Source: Planctomycetaceae bacterium UBA2671 | Lineage (GTDB): Bacteria > Planctomycetota > Planctomycetia > Planctomycetales > Planctomycetaceae | NCBI GenBank assembly: GCA_002359185.1 | Contig: DEML01000116.1 | Coordinates: 1 to 12,920 of the forward strand | Direction: 5' to 3' | Length of the DNA stretch: 12,920 bases | Part shown: positions 6,937-12,920 of the stretch, piece after piece | Layout of the letters: every line of letters starts with the position of its first letter | Position numbering within the stretch: the stretch's first letter is position 1 | Translations under genes and position numbers: made by a program | Notes under the pieces: model-generated | Database searches by the model: none | What the model was told of the DNA's origin: nothing | Seen by the model: only the letters and a program-made list of their open reading frames with translations

Positions 6937-7554
6937 GTGTCCTCAACACCAGAAATGGTCCTCGCCAGCAGAAATGTTAAAAAAGCCGCTGAAATTGATC
7001 AGCTTTTGAAACCTTATGGAATTCGTGTGCGCCCGGTCTCTGAATTTCCTGAGGCGACCGAAGTCATTGAAGATGGTGACAGCTTCTCAGAAAATGCCGC
7101 CAAGAAAGCCAGTCAGACGGCCAAAGAAACGAGTCATTGGGCGATTGGTGAAGACAGCGGGATTTGTGTCGATGCCCTTAAGGGAGCACCCGGAATCTAC
7201 TCCGCTCGATACAGTGGTCCCGATGCAACCGATGAGAAGAACAATCAATTTCTTCAAGAACAATTGAAGGATGTTCCTTCGTCCAAGCGGACTGCTCACT
7301 ACGTTTGTCATGTCGCCCTGGCGGATCCCTCAGGAGAAGTACGTCTGCATGTCGAGCGAACCTGTCAGGGAATCATCATTCGCGAACCACGAGGCGAGAA
7401 CGGCTTCGGTTACGATCCCTATTTTCTGATTCGCGAATACGGAAAAACCTTTGGTGAACTTTCGCCTGTCGTCAAGAAAGCGATCAGCCATCGTGCCCGC
7501 GCGTTTGGAGAATTTATTCCGAAGTTGTTACGGGAAAATCTTTTCGCACAATGA
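6937..7554 (+). CDS. rdgB: XTP/dITP pyrophosphatase (RdgB/HAM1 family)
   Basis: Nucleotide-pool sanitising enzyme that hydrolyses dITP, ITP and XTP to the monophosphate and pyrophosphate, keeping deaminated purines out of DNA and RNA. The 205-residue frame shows the whole family signature: VLASRNVKKAAEI (8-20, the S/T-x-N-x-x-K nucleotide loop), SFSENAAKKA (metal site, near 49-58), GEDSGICVDALKGAPGIYSARYSG (71-94, Asp73 the likely general base), GENGFGYDPYF (153-163) and ISHRARAF (183-190, purine-recognising SHR). Where E. coli has Asp-Asp before SG, this protein has Glu-Asp. The frame begins with GTG at 6937; an ATG at 6955 would start MVLASRN, also close to family N-termini, and neither has a good ribosome binding site. 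It lies 52 nt after the GH3 gene and converges on the amylosucrase gene with 16 nt between stops. Confidence 0.92.
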   Translation: MSSTPEMVLASRNVKKAAEIDQLLKPYGIRVRPVSEFPEATEVIEDGDSFSENAAKKASQTAKETSHWAIGEDSGICVDALKGAPGIYSARYSGPDATDEKNNQFLQEQLKDVPSSKRTAHYVCHVALADPSGEVRLHVERTCQGIIIREPRGENGFGYDPYFLIREYGKTFGELSPVVKKAISHRARAFGEFIPKLLRENLFAQ

Positions 7555-7570
7555 ACACTGAGTGGAACGA

Positions 7571-9535
7571 TCACACTCGTTTCAGCCAGACCACCTGATA
7601 CGGATCCAGTTTCAAATTGGATGATGTCTGGAATGTCGTCTCGGAAATTACATCTTCAAAGAATCGTCCCAGACCTGCAGTTCGGAGCAGGTTGCCGGAA
7701 ATTTCCTGAGGTTCTTCTGAAAAGTTACCTGCTACGATCAGGCGATCTCCGCCCTGACTGCGGACAAAACAAAAGACGTGCGAGTTGATCAGCGGGACGA
7801 GTTCTAAATCCAGGCCACTGATGGCCGGGATCGATTTTCGCAAGGCGATCATTCTCTTAACCGAATTAAAGAGCCGACGTCGAATCATGCGTTCGTCGGA
7901 ACCGAGTTGATCGCCAAGGTCTTCGAGAAATTCCCAGCGCATTTTGGGACGATGAATCCAGCGAGTATCCCCGGCTTTGGCGGGATCTTTGACGAAATCG
8001 TAATCGTTCAGCATGCCCCATTCTTCGCCGAGATAGAGCAAAGGAATTCCACCAATCGAGAGCGTGATTCCATGTAGCAATTGAATTCGGCGAATGGCAA
8101 GATCTTTAAGGTGATCGTCATTGAGTTGAATCGCCTGCTCAAGCCCGGCCAGCGAAGCCATCGTTCCCGAGATTCGCATATCTCCGGTTTCATGGTTGTG
8201 TTGAAAGGGAACACCATGTGCAAAGGAGCCGGGGAATTGGCCCGTATAAAAGTTATTCAAAAACTGCCGATGATCGTATCCGTTGATGCCAACGAGAGCC
8301 GCATCCTGATCATCGAACGTCCAGCCGATGTCGTCGTGACAGCGGAGATAATTCACCCAGATCGTTTCATTGGGCAATTGATGCCGATGGCTGGTTGACT
8401 GACGAATCAGTTTCGTTTCACGTGTTGCCAGCGATTCCCATAACAAGGCCATCAATGTCGGATTGTACGAAATCTGACATTCGTCCGGCGAAATATATCG
8501 AACGACATCGTCAGGATGCACAATTGCTTCGGACTTGAACAACAAACCGGGAGCAGCCAGTTTGGCCAGTGCATTATAAGCCTGAATAATTGAATGCGCC
8601 TGCTCAAGATTCTCGCAGGAAGTCCCCATCTGTTTCCAGATGAAGGCAACCGCATCGAGCCTGAGAATATCGACACCGACATTGGCCAGAAACAACATCT
8701 CTTCGAGCATCGCCCTGAAGACAGCTGGATTGCGATACTTCAAATCCCATTGATAACTGTTGAAGGTCGTCCAGACCCATTGCTCCATCCCATCGTGCCA
8801 GGTGAAATTGCCTCGACGAACGGTCGGGAAAATTTCCCGCAAGGTTCGCTCGTACTGATCGGGAATCGTGCGGTCGGGAAAGATGTAATAAAAGTCTCGG
8901 TATTCGGGATCGTTTGACTGAGCCAGCTTTGCCCATTCGTGATCGTCGGATGTGTGATTAAACACAAAATCAAGGACGAGCGAAATACCCGCTTCCCGCA
9001 AATCCTGACCGAGCAGACGTAAGTCTTCGATGGTGCCAAGACGAGGATCAACCGAGCGATAATTGCTGATAGCGTAACCGCCATCGTTATCGCCGGGACG
9101 AACAGCAAACAATGGCATCAGGTGCAGGTAAGTCAGCCCGAGATCTTTGAAGTACGGAATACACTCCCGCAGTCGCCCCAGATTTTCGCTGAACAGATCG
9201 ACATACAGGGCACCGCCAACGAGTTTTTCTGAGCGGAACCAATTTTCTTCATAGACGCGATGCCGATCCAGTTCTTTTAAGTCTTGCGGACGGTCGCACC
9301 AGGCGCGTGCCGCAGAGAGCAGAATCTCTTCGAGATGGTAGAAGAAATCGTAGCGATCCCCGTACAGATCGATCAGCAGGCGGAATAAACGTGGCCAGAT
9401 CTCTGTGAGTCGTTCATCAAAATCACGAATTTCCTCCAGACTCGCTTCGGTCGTTTGCCAGAAGCGTTCAAGTCGCGGTCGGAGTCGTCTCAGTGAAATT
9501 TCAGCTTCAGGATTGGTTTTCAACAAGTTGCTCAT
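7571..9535 (-). CDS. ams: Amylosucrase (GH13 family)
   Basis: Predicted glucosyltransferase that uses sucrose to build an alpha-1,4-glucan, releasing fructose; it can also hydrolyse or isomerise sucrose. At 654 residues it is close to Neisseria polysaccharea amylosucrase (636). An alpha-helical N-terminal domain precedes the barrel. GH13 motifs: DFVFNH (189-194), RLDAV with nucleophile Asp294, KSEAIVHPDDVV with acid/base Glu336, and HDD (400-402) with Asp401. Their spacings (42 and 65 residues) equal those of Asp286/Glu328/Asp393 in the Neisseria enzyme. Asp151 (DGGYAIS) and Arg525 (DTRWIHRP) match the salt-bridge pair associated with sucrose specificity, favouring amylosucrase over other GH13 enzymes. 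The start at 9535 (MSNLLKTNPE) is preferred; a longer frame to 9625 would run well into the upstream synthase. No signal peptide, so cytoplasmic. The 29-nt overlap with the synthase suggests translational coupling. Confidence 0.92.
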   Translation of the reverse strand: MSNLLKTNPEAEISLRRLRPRLERFWQTTEASLEEIRDFDERLTEIWPRLFRLLIDLYGDRYDFFYHLEEILLSAARAWCDRPQDLKELDRHRVYEENWFRSEKLVGGALYVDLFSENLGRLRECIPYFKDLGLTYLHLMPLFAVRPGDNDGGYAISNYRSVDPRLGTIEDLRLLGQDLREAGISLVLDFVFNHTSDDHEWAKLAQSNDPEYRDFYYIFPDRTIPDQYERTLREIFPTVRRGNFTWHDGMEQWVWTTFNSYQWDLKYRNPAVFRAMLEEMLFLANVGVDILRLDAVAFIWKQMGTSCENLEQAHSIIQAYNALAKLAAPGLLFKSEAIVHPDDVVRYISPDECQISYNPTLMALLWESLATRETKLIRQSTSHRHQLPNETIWVNYLRCHDDIGWTFDDQDAALVGINGYDHRQFLNNFYTGQFPGSFAHGVPFQHNHETGDMRISGTMASLAGLEQAIQLNDDHLKDLAIRRIQLLHGITLSIGGIPLLYLGEEWGMLNDYDFVKDPAKAGDTRWIHRPKMRWEFLEDLGDQLGSDERMIRRRLFNSVKRMIALRKSIPAISGLDLELVPLINSHVFCFVRSQGGDRLIVAGNFSEEPQEISGNLLRTAGLGRFFEDVISETTFQTSSNLKLDPYQVVWLKRV

Positions 9536-11687
9536 CGACACTGTCGTTTGGAATGATGATGTTGTCCAGGAATTGATAATATTGAATCCCTTCAATAATG
9601 CCTCGCGCGTGATGCCCTTCGGCAAAGTAAATGCGAGGCCACTTCTTGAGCCGATTCAACTCGGGACTGTGGTTTCCGACGACAACACCTAACGTCCGCC
9701 CTTTCAGCATCCCTTCATCGTTGCCGCAATCTCCGACAACGAGCACTTTTTCCGGAGCAAAACCCCACCGATACAGAAAATGTCGCATACTGTATTCACT
9801 TCCGCCTCGAACGGGAATGATATCCAGATACATATCGAGTGAAAGGACCACATTCGCCTTTAAGCCTGCCTGCCGCAATGTGCGTTTGATTTCCGTCAGA
9901 TTGGGAGCCTTGGACTTATCGATTTCATAACTGACTTTGAATTCCGACTGATGATCGTCCGATTGCATATAGAAACCTGGCAATTTCGAAATGGCTTCAC
10001 AGATTTCATCCCGTTTCCACTGATATCCGATCTGATTCCGCCAACTGGTATCGAGCACCAGATCTTTACCGTAATACAGTTCGGTCCCGACAGCGATATC
10101 CAGAAAATCGGGCATCGGCAGATTTAATTCTTCAATCAACTTCTTAGCACTCGCCAGCGGTCGCCCCGTCGCAATCCCGAATCCGACATTCGGATTGGCT
10201 TTAATCAATTCGATTAAATCGTGCAGAGCTTCATCATCGCCTGTGAGAGTGTTATCGAGATCGGTGATGATCATCCGATCGAACTTCGGAATCTGTCTCC
10301 GATTCGCAGGGCTGGCCAACGCAGGAGGAGGTGAAGTCGAAAGAATATCGTTCAAATCTCGTAAATATCGGCGGGCATGGTTCGACCAGGCATAATGTTC
10401 GCGCGCCCCTTCGAGTCCATTTTTCGACCACTCGTCCCACTGTTCAGGTTCGGTTAATGTCCTGAGCAGGGCATGTTCAATCGCCTTTTCATCCAGCGGA
10501 TCGACCAGCAATCCGTTTTTGCAGTTGGCGATAATGTCTCGTGGTCCCCCATCGTTTGTGGCGATAATTGGCAATCCCGAACCAGCCGCTTCGAGCAGGG
10601 TAAGACCAAACGGTTCTGTCAGAGCGGCATTCACAAATACGCCGCGTGTCTGTTTGACATACCGATAAAGCAAGGGGACTTCAGAGGGGTGATGCGACTT
10701 CGGATAAGCGATTTTTCCGTATAAATCGTAGACGTCGATAAGAGTCATGACATAACGGATAATCTTCCTTTGACTTTTGGGTAAATCTCGAAGGTCATCG
10801 CGTGTACCGAGAATCATCACCAGATTGGCAGCTTCCTGAAGTCTTTCACTTTCGCCGAAGATCTTAACAAGCATATCAAGATTTTTACGTTCATCCGGAC
10901 GAGCCATCGCGAGAATGATCGGTTTATCCGGTTCCCGCAGAAAGCGATTGAGTTCCTGGACAATCGGAGTCGTTTCAGGATCGACGGGATCGGTCGTGAA
11001 CGACTCCAGATCCACGCCGGGCGGGATCACTTCCATGCGTGCAGGCATGTAGTGATCGTACATGCCGTATTGCTGTTCGACTTCCTGATTGGTACTCGTC
11101 ACGACCATAGCTGCGGTCTCGAGTGCGAATTCTTCCGCTTCGATCCTCTGGGTCAGGTTGTATGTCTTTTCAATATTCGCGGCATTGGAGGCGTTGGCCA
11201 TCAGACGTTCCCGTTTCACACGTCCAAGTGAATGCCCCGTGAACACAAACGGAATATGCAGCAATCGGGAGAGGTAAGCCCCTGCCAGACCTGCATCGGC
11301 GTAGTGTCCATGAATAATGTCGGGCAAACCATGTCGTTTGAAATGGATCAGAGCCTGATCGATAAACATTTCAATGTAAGGCCAGAGGGCTTCTTTGCGA
11401 AGATATTTTTTGGGGCCAAATGGTAAACGGATGATGCGGACATTATCTGCCAGTTGTTCTTCGACCTGAGCATAGTCATCACTGACACGACTGTCGAAAA
11501 TCTGCCGGGTAATCAACTCGACTTCGGCAACATCTTTTCTCTGCCCAAGTTCCTTAGCCAGCTCAAGCACATACTTGACCTGCCCACCGGTATCGGCATC
11601 GCGTCCCAATTCCGGTTCGTGCCCGCGAATCAATCCATGCAGACTGATCAATGCAATTTTAGCGTCGGAGAATTTCGTTTCGCTCAT
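9507..11687 (-). CDS. Sucrose-phosphate synthase with fused phosphatase-like domain
   Basis: Makes sucrose-6-phosphate from UDP-glucose and fructose-6-phosphate in the cytoplasm; 726 residues. Residues about 8-450 form a GT4 glycosyltransferase: SLHGLIRGHEPELGRDADTGGQ near the start (donor-loop GGQ at 34-36), GHSLGRVKRERL (151-162), RPDERKN (263-269) and the E-x7-E segment EPFGLTLLE (358-366). Residues about 468-715 are a HAD sucrose-phosphatase-like domain: DLDNTLTG (Asp476, Asp478), ATGRP (Thr507) and GDCGND (Asp653, Asp657). The position 23 residues before Asp653, which is Lys in active sucrose phosphatases, is Ser630 here, so phosphatase activity is doubtful. The start at 11687 is chosen because AGGA (minus strand, 11692-11695) precedes it and MSETKFSDAKIALIS fits the family; the longer frame to 11762 adds an unrelated leader. 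First gene of a two-gene operon with amylosucrase, divergent from the stand-alone phosphatase. Confidence 0.93.
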   Translation of the reverse strand: MSETKFSDAKIALISLHGLIRGHEPELGRDADTGGQVKYVLELAKELGQRKDVAEVELITRQIFDSRVSDDYAQVEEQLADNVRIIRLPFGPKKYLRKEALWPYIEMFIDQALIHFKRHGLPDIIHGHYADAGLAGAYLSRLLHIPFVFTGHSLGRVKRERLMANASNAANIEKTYNLTQRIEAEEFALETAAMVVTSTNQEVEQQYGMYDHYMPARMEVIPPGVDLESFTTDPVDPETTPIVQELNRFLREPDKPIILAMARPDERKNLDMLVKIFGESERLQEAANLVMILGTRDDLRDLPKSQRKIIRYVMTLIDVYDLYGKIAYPKSHHPSEVPLLYRYVKQTRGVFVNAALTEPFGLTLLEAAGSGLPIIATNDGGPRDIIANCKNGLLVDPLDEKAIEHALLRTLTEPEQWDEWSKNGLEGAREHYAWSNHARRYLRDLNDILSTSPPPALASPANRRQIPKFDRMIITDLDNTLTGDDEALHDLIELIKANPNVGFGIATGRPLASAKKLIEELNLPMPDFLDIAVGTELYYGKDLVLDTSWRNQIGYQWKRDEICEAISKLPGFYMQSDDHQSEFKVSYEIDKSKAPNLTEIKRTLRQAGLKANVVLSLDMYLDIIPVRGGSEYSMRHFLYRWGFAPEKVLVVGDCGNDEGMLKGRTLGVVVGNHSPELNRLKKWPRIYFAEGHHARGIIEGIQYYQFLDNIIIPNDSVDEQLVENQS

Positions 11688-11833
11688 GTCATCCTGTTGA
11701 GTAAGCGATTCTGACCGGCTCAGTATTTTCCACCACTCAAAAACATTACATTCAGTGATCAAAGTTGCTGGCTATCTAACTGCCAGACAGGCCCCGTCAG
11801 AATCTGGTTTCAATCATCAATCCCAATGACAAT

Positions 11834-11853
11834 TTCTGCGTCAATTCGCAGAA
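11834..11853. promoter_or_regulatory. Dyad in the divergent sucrose intergenic region, candidate operator
   Basis: TTCTGCG (11834-11840) and CGCAGAA (11847-11853) are perfect 7-bp arms around a 6-nt centre, TCAATT. The element sits within the 248-bp gap between the divergent synthase and phosphatase genes, where a shared regulator would bind. Just to the right, TTATGA (11855-11860) and TATAGA (11877-11882), 16 nt apart, form a weak sigma70-like promoter reading towards the phosphatase gene. No obvious T-run follows the dyad, so it is not a terminator. The regulator is unknown and the promoter assignment is tentative. Confidence 0.4.
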
Positions 11854-11935
11854 GTTATGACTGTTCGTTACGATGTTATAGATATCATGTCCTGTAATTC
11901 TTCATTCACAATAGCAAAATCAGGCTGAGTTTTAA

Positions 11936-12745
11936 ATGAGCTTTTGTTCACAAACGATTCTGGCGACCGATTTGGATGGAACATTAATCCCACTCGATGG
12001 CAATCCCGAACAACAACAGGATTTGCAAATCCTGGGTCAATCGCTGGAAGAGAACAGCATTCCGCTCATCTTTGTGACGGGACGACATCTTCAATCGGTT
12101 GAAAAAGCTCAGCACGAATTCCGACTACCGGAACCTGACTGGGTCATCTGCGATGTCGGCAGCACGATTTGTCGACGCAACGCAACCGGCAAACTCGAAC
12201 CGCTGCACGAGTACGCAAAGCATCAACACGAAATCGTAAAAGCCTGTCCACGAACAGATATTCTGCAACACGCTTCTAAAATCCCTGGTTTGCGAGAACA
12301 GGAGGCGTTTAAGCAAGGCCCTTATAAAATCAGCTTCTATGCCGATCAACATCAACTCCATGAAATCGAACAAAAACTGCTGGAATTTCTCGAAGACCAG
12401 CAAATTCCCTGGTCGCTCATCTGCAGTGTCGATCCCTTCAATGGCGATGGACTTGTCGACTTGCTGCCTCAGAATATCTCAAAAGCCTATGCTCTCAAAT
12501 GGTGGGCGGAGTTTGCGGGCTATGAAGATTCACAAATCGTCTTCGCAGGCGATTCCGGCAATGATTACGCGGCGTTTGTCAGTGGTTTTCGTGCGATTCT
12601 GGTGAACAATACAAATTCAAAAATAGTCGATCAGGTCGCTCAGGAACATCAAAAGCTTGGTTATACCGATCGAATGTATCACGCCAAATCGTCCGCAACC
12701 AGCGGAGTTCTGGAAGGTTGCCGTGCTTTTCAGCTATTCGATTGA
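11936..12745 (+). CDS. spp: Sucrose-6-phosphate phosphatase (HAD family)
   Basis: Predicted to remove phosphate from sucrose-6-phosphate, giving sucrose and pulling the synthase reaction forward. The 269-residue protein is a single S6PP-type HAD (Cof-like, C2 cap) domain, a usual length for bacterial sucrose phosphatases. Motifs: DLDGTL (Asp12 nucleophile, Asp14), VTGR (Thr48), ISKAYAL (Lys183) and GDSGND (Asp206, Asp210). The Lys183-to-Asp206 spacing of 23 equals that of Lys163-Asp186 in the Synechocystis enzyme. All expected catalytic residues are present, unlike the fused domain in the neighbouring synthase. The start at 11936 leaves ten residues before the first Asp-Leu-Asp strand, as in the family; the ribosome binding site is weak. 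Divergent from the synthase gene, 248 nt between starts. Other Cof-type sugar phosphatases share these motifs, but the neighbourhood supports the specific call. Confidence 0.85.
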   Translation: MSFCSQTILATDLDGTLIPLDGNPEQQQDLQILGQSLEENSIPLIFVTGRHLQSVEKAQHEFRLPEPDWVICDVGSTICRRNATGKLEPLHEYAKHQHEIVKACPRTDILQHASKIPGLREQEAFKQGPYKISFYADQHQLHEIEQKLLEFLEDQQIPWSLICSVDPFNGDGLVDLLPQNISKAYALKWWAEFAGYEDSQIVFAGDSGNDYAAFVSGFRAILVNNTNSKIVDQVAQEHQKLGYTDRMYHAKSSATSGVLEGCRAFQLFD

Positions 12746-12836
12746 CGATCACTTATTCGACAACAACAATGAATTTAGCGCATACTGAAAAGCTGAAATC
12801 GAACGACTAACAAAACTTGACCATGGAAACCAATTT

Positions 12837-12920
12837 GGGTGGCGGGGGCGCTCCGCGTTAGCGGAAGCCCCGAAAGTTCAACGATTCGGGGGCTTCTCTG
12901 CGAGAGCGCCCCCGCCACCC
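12837..12920. repeat. GC-rich long-stem inverted repeat at window end
   Basis: Perfect 17-bp arms, GGGTGGCGGGGGCGCTC (12837-12853) and its complement (12904-12920), enclose a second stem, GAAGCCCC-GAA (12864-12874) with TTCGGGGGCTTC (12885-12896), one G bulged. A small hairpin CCGC-GTTA-GCGG (12853-12864) lies on the left shoulder. The composition is much more GC-rich than its surroundings. It lies 91 nt after the phosphatase stop codon and touches the window edge, so its outer limit is unknown. There is no T-run. Probably another palindromic intergenic repeat; it may incidentally end or protect the phosphatase mRNA. Confidence 0.7.

Noticed and set aside
9536..9625. 30-residue N-terminal extension of amylosucrase
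   Set aside because: It would overlap the conserved end of the synthase by nearly 120 nt, and its residues do not resemble the start of amylosucrases; ATG at 9535 is more likely.
11688..11762. 25-residue N-terminal extension of the synthase
   Set aside because: A ribosome binding site precedes the ATG at 11687 and the extension has no family counterpart.
1..12920. A CRISPR array, phage-defence system, toxin-antitoxin pair or biosynthetic mega-cluster
   Set aside because: No regular direct repeats with spacers, no nuclease/helicase or small paired genes, and no modular synthase domains are visible; the genes are metabolic and envelope-related.

Overview
This window looks like chromosomal DNA of a planctomycete, probably from the Gimesia/Rubinisphaera part of Planctomycetales. 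That placement is an inference. It rests on a secreted DUF1080 protein, a long lipoprotein polysaccharide-export protein with a low-complexity insert, moderate GC, loosely packed genes, and palindromic intergenic repeats. No rRNA, tRNA, CRISPR array, transposase or phage gene was seen.

Layout, left to right. Positions 1-850 hold no convincing gene; the first 250 bases are a cluster of small hairpins with TGAA loops and a larger inverted repeat. At 851-2872 (+) is a Wza-like outer-membrane polysaccharide export lipoprotein. At 3038-3733 (+) is a secreted DUF1080 (3-keto-disaccharide hydrolase-type) protein, followed by a clear intrinsic terminator at 3863-3898. At 3943-5004 (+) is a GNAT-type protein. 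A paired palindromic repeat (5048-5115) precedes a GH3-family acyl-adenylating enzyme (5181-6884, +) and an RdgB/HAM1-type XTP/dITP pyrophosphatase (6937-7554, +).

The right half is a sucrose locus. On the minus strand, sucrose-phosphate synthase (9507-11687) is followed by amylosucrase (7571-9535), and the two reading frames overlap by 29 nt. Divergently, a stand-alone sucrose-6-phosphate phosphatase runs at 11936-12745 (+). The expected flow is UDP-glucose plus fructose-6-phosphate to sucrose-6-phosphate (synthase), to sucrose (phosphatase), and then sucrose to alpha-glucan plus fructose (amylosucrase). The window could therefore encode both making sucrose and turning it into a glucan. The synthase also carries a fused phosphatase-like domain in which the usual catalytic lysine position is serine, while the separate phosphatase has every expected catalytic residue. 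This is the most interesting observation here. The window ends in a GC-rich long-stem inverted repeat (12837-12920) that may continue past the edge.

Start codons were moved from the longest possible reading frame where a signal peptide, ribosome binding site or family N-terminus favoured a shorter one. No wholly new multi-gene system was identified; the novelty is in domain variation, gene arrangement and repeats.
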